From Vulcanimicrobiia bacterium (GTDB lineage Bacteria; Vulcanimicrobiota; Vulcanimicrobiia; Eremiobacterales; Eremiobacteraceae), in contig JANWLL010000033.1 in assembly GCA_025450855.1 (NCBI GenBank), positions 1 through 48,362 on the forward strand: a DNA stretch of 48,362 bases, given 5' to 3'. Below are positions 1 to 9,771 of this stretch, piece by piece; within the stretch, counting starts at the first letter, position 1, and every line of letters begins with the position of its first letter. The notes beneath the pieces are model-generated. The model saw nothing but the letters and a program-made list of their open reading frames with translations. It was not told the DNA's origin and ran no database searches. The position numbers and the translations under genes were made by a program.

Positions 1-780
1 GCCGCATAGAGTCGAGCCGGCGAACGTGTCGGCGACGGCATTCACCTCGTCGATGACGACGAAGTGCTCGGCCGCATCGAACGCGGTGCCGCCGGCGAAG
101 CCGATCCCGTGCGCCGTCGGCACTCCGGGCCCTCGTCCGTGCGGGAATTCATCGCATTCGCCCTCACCGGATCTGGTGTTGTAGCAGAACACGAGCAAGT
201 CATGCTCGTCGACCGCGACGGAGCGACCGACGAAGGCGTTTGGGTCGTGAAGCGTCCGCAGAATCGTGCCGGATGAATCGTAGACGGTGACCGAGCCTGG
301 CCCGCTGTTCTGGTCGACGGAATTGGCGACGAACACGTTACCCGCTCGGTCAACGGCGGCATCGACCGGGAACTGCCCCGGATCGAGATAGCGGTGGACG
401 AGCATCGTGCTGTCCGGCGCATACTCCTTGATGTCGGAGCGGCCGTCATCCGCGACAAAGATGTCGCCGTTGACGGGACTGACGCCGACGCCCTGCGCGT
501 CGGAAAAACCCGATATCTCTCCGACCAACTTATTGTGACCCTTCGCGTACCACACACATACATGGAACCCGCACCCGTAAACGAACGGGCCCGTCGCCTT
601 TGGAAACCGGACAAAGCTCAGCCCCGACAGCTGCGACGGCTCGTTCCAAATGCCGAGCGCCGGGCTCGGGAGCCCGAACGGCGCGTGCATGAAAGCCTTG
701 GGTTGCGCGATGGCCGCGCATCCGGCCATGGCGATCGTCAACCCGACTATGATTGCTGCTCGAAGGGGTGTCGCTGACAT
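1..780 (-). CDS. Secreted NHL/SMP-30-like beta-propeller lipoprotein, truncated by the window start
   Basis: Minus-strand frame from ATG at 780 reads MSATPLRAAIIVGLTIAMAGCAAIAQPKAF...GVSPVNGDIFVADDGRSDIKEYAP...DAAVDRAGNVFVANSVDQNSGPGSVTVYDSSG and is open to base 1. Absent from the ORF track because it has no stop in the window. Confidence 0.8.
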   Translation of the reverse strand, partial: MSATPLRAAIIVGLTIAMAGCAAIAQPKAFMHAPFGLPSPALGIWNEPSQLSGLSFVRFPKATGPFVYGCGFHVCVWYAKGHNKLVGEISGFSDAQGVGVSPVNGDIFVADDGRSDIKEYAPDSTMLVHRYLDPGQFPVDAAVDRAGNVFVANSVDQNSGPGSVTVYDSSGTILRTLHDPNAFVGRSVAVDEHDLLVFCYNTRSGEGECDEFPHGRGPGVPTAHGIGFAGGTAFDAAEHFVVIDEVNAVADTFAGSTLCG

Positions 781-894
781 GATGCCCTCCCGTGCGAGTA
801 CCGTTCTCCTTATCTTACTCCAACTGCGACAAAAGAAAAGAGGCGGGTGGAAGTCGCCCCGCCTATTACCCCACGACCTTGGGCCGGCGATCGG

Positions 895-2142
895 CTAGGT
901 GCAGCCCTCTGCGCGACCATCGCTTTCGCGGCACGGTGTTGCGAGGAAGGGCACAAGCGATCCCGTCGTGCGATCGAAGGCCGTGCCGACGATTTCGCCG
1001 CGCTTGTTGATCGAATTTGCGCCGATGAGAAGCAGCGGCGAATCGGGCTGAATAAGCGCGTTGAGATCGACCATCACGCCGTCTTGCCAGATGGCGGCGC
1101 GGCACCGGTTATGAAGCCACGCATTGACATCCTTGCACGATTGCATCGCGATCTGGCCCGCGTCATTGATACCACCAGGGTTGCTGAAGTGATCACCCGG
1201 GAGCGCGCCTAGATCGATCACGGCGCCGTTTTGCCACAGTACGGCGTGTGCTGTCTTGTCGCCGGTCAGCGCCGACCAGCCAAGCATCTGGCCACGGTTA
1301 TTCATGTCGGAGACCGTGTTGGCAGCGGTGCCACCCAGGGTCTTAAGACTGATCGGTGTGCCGTGACGCCACACGACCGCGTGATTCATCGCAAAGGCAT
1401 CACCCTCGGCGTTTCCGCAAGCGCCGGAATAGCCTCCGAATTCACCGCGATCGTCCCTGGCAAACGCCTCGGAGATCGCGTCGCCTTTCAGTGGGCGCAG
1501 CCGAGAGATCGTGTTCGTGTTCGGCTCCCAGGTGAAAGCCTCGTAGCGGACCTGCTGTGGCGCGACGCAGGTCGAGTCGTGGACAGTGGTTTCCGCGACC
1601 GCGAGCACGAGACCGCCGTCGCTTATCCTATTGACGTCGCCGCTGTTGCCGCCGAGTGTCGGGATCAACGTTCGCTTCCCATCGTGCCAAACGAACGAGC
1701 GACAGATCTGATGCGTACCGAACCCGCAGAAGTCCTCACCGAGGGGATCCAACTGTCCGGTGTCAGATCCACCGACGGTAACATCTCCGCGGTCGTTCAT
1801 TCCGCCGACGCTGGCGTTCGGACCGCCGAGGGTGCCGAGATCTCCCATGACGCCGTCGATCCACAGAAACGGGTGGAAGCTCGTGTCGCCCGGCAAGTTC
1901 GAAGTCCCATTCACCCACCCACGATCGTTGATCGTGACAACCAAGCAACACGAGGTACCGCCAAACGATCCGAGGTTGCGCACTGCGTACATCGGCTTGT
2001 GCATATCGTATGGGGTGACCCTGGTGTTGCCCAGGATAGGTGCGGCCTTCGCGGTCAGGGATTGCGAGCCGACGCAGCACACGACCAGAGCGGCGGCCGC
2101 AGAAACCAAAAATCGGGAATGCCTCGAAGTTAAGGTGTTCAT
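895..2142 (-). CDS. HAF-repeat extracellular protein
   Basis: 415 aa with signal peptide and repeated GDLGTLGG..N..G...G / AVLWQNGAVIDLGALPG motifs typical of HAF repeats. Confidence 0.85.
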   Translation of the reverse strand: MNTLTSRHSRFLVSAAAALVVCCVGSQSLTAKAAPILGNTRVTPYDMHKPMYAVRNLGSFGGTSCCLVVTINDRGWVNGTSNLPGDTSFHPFLWIDGVMGDLGTLGGPNASVGGMNDRGDVTVGGSDTGQLDPLGEDFCGFGTHQICRSFVWHDGKRTLIPTLGGNSGDVNRISDGGLVLAVAETTVHDSTCVAPQQVRYEAFTWEPNTNTISRLRPLKGDAISEAFARDDRGEFGGYSGACGNAEGDAFAMNHAVVWRHGTPISLKTLGGTAANTVSDMNNRGQMLGWSALTGDKTAHAVLWQNGAVIDLGALPGDHFSNPGGINDAGQIAMQSCKDVNAWLHNRCRAAIWQDGVMVDLNALIQPDSPLLLIGANSINKRGEIVGTAFDRTTGSLVPFLATPCRESDGRAEGCT

Positions 2143-2366
2143 TTGTAAAGATGCTCCTTCCGGGGCAGTCGGCGGACCGCAGCGGTTCGCGGATTCCCGG
2201 CTCGCCTACTATCGTAGCGCGATAGGCTCAACGCAATCCGAAATTGCACTCAAGGGTCGTCGTAAGATTCCGTGAGGCTTTTCGGGCTGCGTTGAGCCCG
2301 ACAGGCTAGGATCGCGTCGAGGTGGCCTGGCGCCGCTTCGGTTCCGATAGGGAGTGCAAGATCACT

Positions 2367-2567
2367 ATGTCAGATCAGAAAAAGACCAAACTGTGGTTCA
2401 CGGAATTCAACGGGAATAGGATCGGCAGAATTACGACGAGCGGCGTCATCACCGAGTATCCTATTCCGACGCAGTCGAGCGGGCCGGAAGGAATCAGTGC
2501 TGGGCCGGACGGTGACCTGTGGTTTGTCGAGAGCTTCAGCAACAAGATCGCTAAGTTCATCCCGTAG
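2367..2567 (+). pseudogene. Short virginiamycin-B-lyase-like (Vgb) beta-propeller fragment
   Basis: [58 protein letters not shown]: about two Vgb-type blades only, no signal peptide. Could be a remnant or a real mini-protein. Confidence 0.5.
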
Positions 2568-2586
2568 GGCCCGGTCGGATTAAGCT

Positions 2587-4326
2587 ATGCCAGCGGCGAA
2601 CCAGGCGGCCTTGAGGTATCTTAGCGCGACCGGCGCGTTAGCGATCGCCCTGATCGTCTCGATCCAGGTCCTGGGCACGTGCATACATTTCTTCGATACC
2701 GCGTCGGTCGGCGATTTCGGTATCGCGACCATGAACGTCAACGATGGCCGGATAACCGACGTGAGCCCCGGATCGCCGGCAGACAGGGCCGGTCTGCAAC
2801 CCGGTGACGTGATCCTGAATGACCAAGCCGATCTCGCAAAGATATGGTGGTCGCAGCCGCCGGGTCAGCACATGACGGTGACGTTCGAGCACGGCTCGCA
2901 GCTTCACGTCGTGTCGCTCGTCGCGACACCGATCCATCTGGCAGCATCCGACATCGGCACCGCCGCCCTGGCGATCGCGAACTTCGCCTACCTCGCCGTC
3001 GGGCTGTTTCTTGTTGTCCGTCGGCCGAGTCGCATGACATGGGCATTTTACTTATGCGGCTTGGCATGGTGGTGGGTATCCGGCCCTGCGAATCCATTTC
3101 TGCCGGCAAGCCTCATCGCGCCCTACGTCTATATATGGAACGGCGTCATCGTGCCGTGGTCTCTCGTCGGGTTCGTCGTGTTCTGTCTATCGTTCCCGAA
3201 TGGAGTTCCGCTGCGCTGGCGCCTGATAGTGGACATCGGCGCACCGACATTAGCGTTCATCGTGCTGCCGTTCCAGTTGCTTCAGGTGGCTGGACCGCCG
3301 ATGATCGGGTCTTTCGTCGGCGATAACTGGCCTCATGTATGGGATGCGCTCATCATCGCTATCAGCATCGCGGGTTTTGCGGCGATGCGCTCGACGTATT
3401 TGGCTTCGGCCGGGCCAGACCGCCAACGCATCAAATGGGTCGTTTTCGGCTTGGCTCTTACGTCGGTCGCCGGCGCAGTCGTCGCTTTCGATCAGGAAGG
3501 TTGGCTGTCGCGCTTCGAGTGGGTTAGCGCCTTCGAAGCGTCGGCCGTGGCCTTGCCGCTCGCCGTCATGTACGCGGCGATCCGCCACCGCGTCATCGAT
3601 GTCCGGTTCGCGATCAGCCGCGCACTCGTTCTCGGCATTATCGCTTCGGTCGTCGGTGTGCTCTTTTTCACGCTCGACGCGATCCTGAGCCCACGCTTCA
3701 CGGGCTCGTCGACGATGACCGCGATCTACGCGGCGTGCGCCATCGTCGTCGGATTGGTGTTCGGCGACGCGCAGCGACGACTGACGCCGATCATCGACTC
3801 GTTCGTGTTCGCCCAGCGGTCGCGGTGGCGCGTTCGCAGCGAAGACCTGGCAGACGTGCTCAGGCGCTGCGAGTCGGAGCGAGATGCGTACGGCCCGCTC
3901 ACAGCCGGAATCGCTGATGCGTTCTCACTCGCATCCATCGCGCTGTTCGAGCGGATCGACGACGGCGGCTACATCCGCGTCGCCGCGTCGGGCTGGGCCG
4001 AAGGCTCGATGCGCCACATCTTGTCTGACGATCCTATCGTACGGCGCCTCGACGCCAAGCGCATCGCGAGCGTCATCGACGTCGATGAGCGCGAGTGGAG
4101 CGATCGCGCCGTTCCACCGGGCACCGGCTTTCCGCTTCTCGCGGTGCCTTTGTCGGACTCCAAGCGTGTTCGCGCATTGCTCGTCGTCGGATCGCACGAA
4201 AACGGCTCGGGGCCCGGTCGCGACGAGATCGCGTCGTTGCGCGGATTAGCCGCCGCCGCATTCCCGTTGTTCGAAGCCCACGCATCGCGGATCGGCATGC
4301 CTCGCGGCGCGTGGAGCAAGGCGTGA
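2587..4326 (+). CDS. PDZ domain - multi-TM - GAF-like membrane protein (kinase-less sensor-like)
   Basis: 579 aa; PDZ-like segment VNDGRITDVSPGSPADRAGLQPGDVIL, several hydrophobic helices, RHRVIDVRFAISRALVLGI motif, C-terminal GAF-like region. Paralogue of 9772..11568. Confidence 0.75.
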   Translation: MPAANQAALRYLSATGALAIALIVSIQVLGTCIHFFDTASVGDFGIATMNVNDGRITDVSPGSPADRAGLQPGDVILNDQADLAKIWWSQPPGQHMTVTFEHGSQLHVVSLVATPIHLAASDIGTAALAIANFAYLAVGLFLVVRRPSRMTWAFYLCGLAWWWVSGPANPFLPASLIAPYVYIWNGVIVPWSLVGFVVFCLSFPNGVPLRWRLIVDIGAPTLAFIVLPFQLLQVAGPPMIGSFVGDNWPHVWDALIIAISIAGFAAMRSTYLASAGPDRQRIKWVVFGLALTSVAGAVVAFDQEGWLSRFEWVSAFEASAVALPLAVMYAAIRHRVIDVRFAISRALVLGIIASVVGVLFFTLDAILSPRFTGSSTMTAIYAACAIVVGLVFGDAQRRLTPIIDSFVFAQRSRWRVRSEDLADVLRRCESERDAYGPLTAGIADAFSLASIALFERIDDGGYIRVAASGWAEGSMRHILSDDPIVRRLDAKRIASVIDVDEREWSDRAVPPGTGFPLLAVPLSDSKRVRALLVVGSHENGSGPGRDEIASLRGLAAAAFPLFEAHASRIGMPRGAWSKA

Positions 4327-4358
4327 AGCACGGCATGGCCCCTTCGGGAGTGTCGGCC

Positions 4359-6479
4359 TCACGTGCCCTTCTCAGCACCGAAGTAGTGGACCCACTTGAG
4401 CAATAGCTGCGCGGGCGTAGCCAGAGCATTCGCGTCTCCATACACGAGGTAGACGTCATCCGGACCGACGCGATCGTGCAGCGCGACGCTGACGTTCGAC
4501 GCGTCGACGAAGGTCGCCGCCTGGAATACCGGCGGCTCGATGCCGATCAAGCGGCGGACGCCGATCGCGATCGAGGCTTGCGGTGCGAACTCGAACGCGA
4601 AAGCTGCGCGCTCGAGCCACTGCGTGGGATTCTGACCGTCATCGAGTGCGAGGTCGGTGTTGTCCGCTTCAAATGAAAGCGAGCCGCGCGGACCGGCCTG
4701 GAACGAGACAAGGCGTTCCCACGACCGCAAGTAGCCGTCGCCGAAGCGCCCGACGTTATACGTCAGCATCGACGGCGTCGTGGTCTGGGAGCGATAGCCC
4801 AAGCTGATACCGTTCTGATCGAACATGCCCCCCGGCCCATTGCGAGACGCCAAGAGGAAGTCCGACCCGGTCGACGTCGAGAACGAGAACTGGCTGCGCG
4901 TCTGGAGCGAGAGCAAGACGTTCTGATCCGCCTGATCGATAGCGCCGGTCACGTCGTGATAGCGATCGACCGATGCCTGCAGCGCCACGAAGACGATCGG
5001 GCCGTAGCGCGGCAACACGTCTTGCTCGCCGGAGGCGGCCCACCCCGCGATGTCCGGATGCGCGACAAAGCCGTCGATCGGGTTGTAGTATGCGCCGATC
5101 TTGCGTACGGCGGCGCCGAGGAACGACGTCGGGCCGTGGTATGCGCCGCCGGCCTCGGCCCAATCCGCCTGCGACGGATCGAGCACGTTCGTGCCGGCGT
5201 CACTCCCGAAGTCAGCATAGGCGTACGCGTCACGCTGGTTGTCGATTTGGATTCCGCCCGCGGTAGCCCGGTCGGCAAACCCGGGCATGTCGACGGTGTC
5301 GCGCTGCACTTCGCCAGAAAACACTTTGTCCGAGCTGCTCCAACTCGCCGCTTGCGATGCGTCGGTGCGGCCGGCGGACGATGCATCAAATGCCGCTAGA
5401 CCGAAGTTCCCTTGCGTTCCCTCGACCGCAAAACCGTCGGCGGGCGTCGGGACCGACGGCGTGTAGAGCATCATGTTACCCGGCTCGGCGACGACGGAGA
5501 ATTTGTCGTAGAAGTTCGCGCCTTGGGTGAAAAACGGTCGAACCTCTTGGATCTGTCGCCTGAACTCGGTCGGCGCGATCGTCTGTTGATCCAGTTCGAC
5601 GTTCGAGTAGTCGGGGTGGAGCGTTCCGATGAAGGATGACGTGGCAGCGAGCGGTATCGCGAAGTCGGCTCCGACGCGCGTCGTGTTCCCGCCGACGCTG
5701 CGGGCCGCTATGGCGCCCAAACCGTAGATCCCCACGCGCGGGCGCGACCGAAGCGACGCTCCGAGGTCTTTCATGCCGGTCAGGTAACCGGAGAATTCCG
5801 CCTGATCCTCGGCATCCATGCCCTGGGCATGGGCCCACACCGGCGTGTCATCTCCGACGCGGTTGTTCTGTCGGGCGAGTTGCATTCGCCACACGTCGCG
5901 ACCGTCGCCGCGGAGCACGCCGAGCGGGATGCGCATCGTCACGATGAAACCGGTATTAGTCATCCGGCCGGCTGCGCTCCAAATCGGCTCGAAATCGGCG
6001 TTCTCAGAAGACTCCTGATTGCAGATGCCGATGGCGTTGCATTGGAACTTGTAGCCGAAGCCGTTGACGCCGCTCGGCCAGAGGAGCACTTCCACCCAGT
6101 CGTCGTTGCTGACGGCCGGCCCCTGCGTCCGCTGCGTGACGAGCGGAGCGGTCTTCTGGTGCGCGATGAACGCGACGTACATGAAATTCTTGTCGATCAG
6201 CACATACGCGTCGGTCGCTTCATCGGCCGGCCGGTGGAAATCGACGTTCCATGCCAACGTCAGGTGGGCGGCTCGTTTCCATTCTGGCGAATCGATCGAC
6301 CCATCGATCGGCGGTGGATTCGCCGTGCGCACGGCGCCGACGACGAACGCGCGCAAATCGGGTGTCGCGGCGGCAGCGGAAACAACGAGCGCCGAATATA
6401 TGGCGCCCGCAAAGGATATTGCGAGGCCGCACATCAGGATTCGTCGGAAGCTCTTCGCTTGCGTCGAGTCTGTCGACAT
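4359..6479 (-). CDS. DUF5916 / CBM9-like N-terminal domain, outer-membrane-barrel-like protein
   Basis: 706 aa; PPIDGSIDSPEWKRAAHL...DKNFMYVAFIAHQ, then DFAIPLAATSSFIGTLHPDYSNVELDQQTIAPTEFRRQIQEVRPFFTQGANFYD, typical of DUF5916. Confidence 0.8.
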   Translation of the reverse strand: MSTDSTQAKSFRRILMCGLAISFAGAIYSALVVSAAAATPDLRAFVVGAVRTANPPPIDGSIDSPEWKRAAHLTLAWNVDFHRPADEATDAYVLIDKNFMYVAFIAHQKTAPLVTQRTQGPAVSNDDWVEVLLWPSGVNGFGYKFQCNAIGICNQESSENADFEPIWSAAGRMTNTGFIVTMRIPLGVLRGDGRDVWRMQLARQNNRVGDDTPVWAHAQGMDAEDQAEFSGYLTGMKDLGASLRSRPRVGIYGLGAIAARSVGGNTTRVGADFAIPLAATSSFIGTLHPDYSNVELDQQTIAPTEFRRQIQEVRPFFTQGANFYDKFSVVAEPGNMMLYTPSVPTPADGFAVEGTQGNFGLAAFDASSAGRTDASQAASWSSSDKVFSGEVQRDTVDMPGFADRATAGGIQIDNQRDAYAYADFGSDAGTNVLDPSQADWAEAGGAYHGPTSFLGAAVRKIGAYYNPIDGFVAHPDIAGWAASGEQDVLPRYGPIVFVALQASVDRYHDVTGAIDQADQNVLLSLQTRSQFSFSTSTGSDFLLASRNGPGGMFDQNGISLGYRSQTTTPSMLTYNVGRFGDGYLRSWERLVSFQAGPRGSLSFEADNTDLALDDGQNPTQWLERAAFAFEFAPQASIAIGVRRLIGIEPPVFQAATFVDASNVSVALHDRVGPDDVYLVYGDANALATPAQLLLKWVHYFGAEKGT

Positions 6480-6741
6480 CCCATTCCTCGGGGAGCGTTA
6501 CGGGGTGGTAGCCGGCCCGAACCAGGTCGTTAGCGCATCGTCGAGCCCAAGTTTGTGGTGACCGCGCCAGGACCACGCCCATAGTTGCATATGCAATGCT
6601 CTGACGTTCGCACCTGTTCCCCCGACAGGGCCACGCTGATTTTATGCGGAAAGCGCCCGGTCCTCGGAGCTCGCAAATTTTATGTCGAGCTCGGATCGCA
6701 TTTTGTTACCATCTTATGTCGAGCCGCAAGGGGGTCTTTCG

Positions 6742-7743
6742 ATGTTGCGATTTCTTGACAATCGGCTTGTGTTGACGGGCGCCATCCTTTTCGCGCTCCT
6801 CCCTGCGGGATGCGGCGATCAAACAAGCTCTCTGCAATATATACACGGCACGCAGGGCAGCGCGCTCCACCGCGCTTTGACCGCGTCCAATAGTTGGACG
6901 AGTGGCGCTCCGGACTTGACCGGGCGGCACGGAGCGGCAGCGGCTGCGGTGGGTTCTAATATCTACGTCATCGGTGGTCTGAACGGGTCCGGCCCCCTCC
7001 GCAAGAACGACATCTACGACACGTTGACCAACACCTGGTCGACGGGCGCCCTTATGCCGACGGCGCGAGGCGGCGTTACCGCCGCGGCTGTGAACGGCGT
7101 CGTCTACGTCATCGGCGGCTTTCTCACCGGCAACGTGCCGACAAACCTCGTTCAAGCGTACGATCCGGTCTCGAATACGTGGACCAAGATGGCACCCGAA
7201 CCCGTCTCCGCACTTCAGCAAGACGCTACGGTGTTCAACGGCGAAATCTACGTCGTCGGCGGCTACAACGGATCGCGTTTGACCGACGTCTTCGCTTACG
7301 ATCCGTCGGCGAACGCATGGTCGGCGGCGCCTTCATTGTTGCTCGCGCGGCAATCAGCGTTTGTCGGTGCGATCGGCAGCAACCTCGTCGTCGCGGGTGG
7401 ATATACAAACGCGAACGTCGCGACGCCCGAGACCGAGAGGCTTACGGTTGGTTCGACGGCTTGGCACAAGAAGCACTCGATGCCGACGCGTACAACCTCA
7501 GGATGTGGGGCGGCCATCAACGGGCTCATCTACGCGGCGGGTGGCTTTAAGTCTAACGCCGGGACCACGCAGGCCGAATCCTACGATCCGACGACGAACA
7601 CGTGGACGGTGCTCGCTTCGATGCCGACTGCACAAGTATATCCTTCGTCTGCCACCGTGAACGGGCAGCTGTATTGCTTCGACGGCCAACCGAAGAATCA
7701 ATCGAGTACGGACCTGAATATCACGCAGATCTATACACCGTAA
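6742..7743 (+). CDS. Kelch-repeat lipoprotein
   Basis: Signal with lipobox LLPAGC and repeated IYVIGG..G...N.. / YDP.TNTW kelch units. GGGGG-rich RBS upstream of ATG 6742; the ORF-track start at 6682 is likely too early. Confidence 0.88.
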   Translation: MLRFLDNRLVLTGAILFALLPAGCGDQTSSLQYIHGTQGSALHRALTASNSWTSGAPDLTGRHGAAAAAVGSNIYVIGGLNGSGPLRKNDIYDTLTNTWSTGALMPTARGGVTAAAVNGVVYVIGGFLTGNVPTNLVQAYDPVSNTWTKMAPEPVSALQQDATVFNGEIYVVGGYNGSRLTDVFAYDPSANAWSAAPSLLLARQSAFVGAIGSNLVVAGGYTNANVATPETERLTVGSTAWHKKHSMPTRTTSGCGAAINGLIYAAGGFKSNAGTTQAESYDPTTNTWTVLASMPTAQVYPSSATVNGQLYCFDGQPKNQSSTDLNITQIYTP

Positions 7744-7831
7744 CGTTAGAGAAAGATCAGGCGGTCGGCGAAGCGCACGTCGTTTGACGTCGGACGCCGG
7801 ATTTGCGAAGGGGTCATCGAATTCACGGCGC

Positions 7832-8188
7832 ATGAAGATAACGGGTATCGATGCGCACACGTATATGGTCAAGGATCTTTCGCGAGCGATCGCGTTCTAC
7901 CGCGACGTCGTGCAGTTGCCGCTGGCGCCGGCGATCGGCGAGTACGGAGCCGAGTTCGAACTCCCTGACGGCTCGACGTTCGAGCTGTGGAACCCCGCTG
8001 AGACGAACTCGCCTCGGGAGCGCGGAAACGGGGTCATGTTCGCCGTTGCGGATGCGCAAGAGGCGGTAGCAGAGCTTCGGTCACGTGGCGTTTCGATCGG
8101 CGACCCGATAGATAGTCCGACGTGTCTTATGGCCATCGGCGAGGACTCCGAGGGAAACCAACTCGTGATCCACCAGCGCAAATCGTGA
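7832..8188 (+). CDS. VOC family (glyoxalase/bleomycin resistance-like) protein
   Basis: MKITGIDAHTYMVKDLSRAIAFYRDVVQLPL...FELPDGSTFELWNP...GVMFAVADAQEAVAELRSRGV...EDSEGNQLVIHQ. Confidence 0.85.
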   Translation: MKITGIDAHTYMVKDLSRAIAFYRDVVQLPLAPAIGEYGAEFELPDGSTFELWNPAETNSPRERGNGVMFAVADAQEAVAELRSRGVSIGDPIDSPTCLMAIGEDSEGNQLVIHQRKS

Positions 8189-8201
8189 CGTTGAGATCGC
8201 C

Positions 8202-8890
8202 TTATCCGCGCACAAGGGAGCGCGCCGTCGGCTCGAGTTCAAGCGTTGCTATGGCAGACGGTGCCACGGGCGGATCTACTTCACGCATCGGTGCCGTCGA
8301 GAAGCAGACAAAAACGTTCTCACCTTCACGAACCGGCAAGGCCGGGAAGTTGTTCGGTGCGCTCTCCGTCTGGAAATATGCAATGATGCGGTTGCCGGAC
8401 CGTTCGGATGATGGGATCACCGAACGCTCGAAGTGCTCGACGATTTCGGCTTTGACAACCGCGGGCTCGTAAGAATAGATCGTTGCGAACACCAGATTGC
8501 CGGTATGGCTGGGCGCGCCGATCGGTGCGCGGACGACCCCTTCGAGCCGGAAGCCGCTGCCCGGTCGCGAGGGGCGCAACAGCAAGACGTCATCAGAGTC
8601 GAGCATCGTCGCGTTGGCCGTTTCGCGATGCCGCTTCCACACAGGTCCGCCGTAGAACTCGCGCAACGCTCGGCCTCGCGATTCCATATCGGAAAACCCG
8701 CGGAGCCAGACGAAGCGGTCGGGAGCGCGTGCATCGCGGAATTGGCCGATGATCGTCGCTCCGAGGGCCTCTTGGCTTTCGACTAATTCTCGATCGAACA
8801 ACGCGATGAGTTCCTCGCGCATACCAGGCCGGAGCGTGTATTGGCGCAGTTCAACGATTGGACAGCACGATCGCAGCGACTTCAAATCCT
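8202..8890 (-). CDS. NIPSNAP-like protein (start codon uncertain)
   Basis: IVELRQYTLRPGMREELIALFDRELVESQEALGATIIGQFRDARAPDRFVWLRGFSDMESRGRALREFYGGPVWKRHR. Confidence 0.75.
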
Positions 8891-8923
8891 CAATCCGCCA
8901 GCACCGAGCGCTCGCAGGTCGCG

Positions 8924-9589
8924 CTATCTGATGTAAACACCGGGTGACTTTTCGAAGCGCTGACTGTCGACATCCCATTCCGCGGGGAACGGCTCACCTT
9001 CGCGATACTCCATAAGCAGGGGGCCGGGCTTGCCTACCACGATGTCGGGGCCAGCGTCTGTCCTCCAGGCCGAGCCAACCGCGGCGTGTAGCGGCGCGCC
9101 GTCTCCCCAAAGGGTCAGGCCGTCAGGGTACGTGGGAAACGTCCTGGTCGTCGTTCGACCCCAGCGATCGACAACAGTCAAAAAAGCGCTACGGCCTAAC
9201 GCCTTCCAGTTGATGCGCCGCAAATTCCCTCCGACGAGAGTGAATGTCAAAGGCACGGAATGGTTCTGCCATCGCGCGTCTAGGTGGCCGAGGCGACAGA
9301 CGTCCTTTGGGCCCAAGTAATAGGTGAAATACGAAGTGCCGGCACGCGATCGTACTATGAAGTCGACCTGAGCCAGCGTCGCCAGGCTCCCATGTATCGA
9401 TCTAGTCGAACGACTAACCACCGTCGATGGTCCGAGGATTACGTCTGCATCCTGCCTCGCCGCTTCGACACACGCAAAAGCATCCACGGGGCTCAGTGGC
9501 GAAGGTGAAGGCGTCACTCGGCGCATCGGACCGCACGACGTGAGCTCGAATACCGCGACGACGACCAAGAACCAGGCAGGCCTTCTCAC
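8924..9589 (-). CDS. Hypothetical lipoprotein
   Basis: Start probably GTG at 9589: VRRPAWFLVVVAVFELTSCGPMRRV (lipobox-like LTSC). The ORF-track N-terminus (to 9742) translates through a 32-bp intergenic repeat. Confidence 0.5.
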   Translation of the reverse strand: MRRPAWFLVVVAVFELTSCGPMRRVTPSPSPLSPVDAFACVEAARQDADVILGPSTVVSRSTRSIHGSLATLAQVDFIVRSRAGTSYFTYYLGPKDVCRLGHLDARWQNHSVPLTFTLVGGNLRRINWKALGRSAFLTVVDRWGRTTTRTFPTYPDGLTLWGDGAPLHAAVGSAWRTDAGPDIVVGKPGPLLMEYREGEPFPAEWDVDSQRFEKSPGVYIR

Positions 9590-9681
9590 AGCGTTATGCC
9601 CGACCGGGCGTAAAAACTCCGCGGGTCGATTCCACAGGCTGATCGTAACAAAAACCATCGGACCGGCCAAGGGCTTTGGTT

Positions 9682-9713
9682 GCGGGGGCCGGATTTTACC
9701 CACTCGCGCTACC
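9682..9713. repeat. 32-bp dispersed intergenic repeat, copy a
   Basis: GCGGGGGCCGGATTTTACCCACTCGCGCTACC; 2 mismatches to each of copies b and c. Confidence 0.85.
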
Positions 9714-9771
9714 GATGGACAGACCGTGGCTACGCTGCTCAACCAGTTCCCCGTGCCCAGAACCGCCGACG

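Noticed and set aside
42-614. 190-aa minus-strand ORF
   Set aside because: Wrong frame; the true minus-strand gene runs 780 to <1 in another frame.
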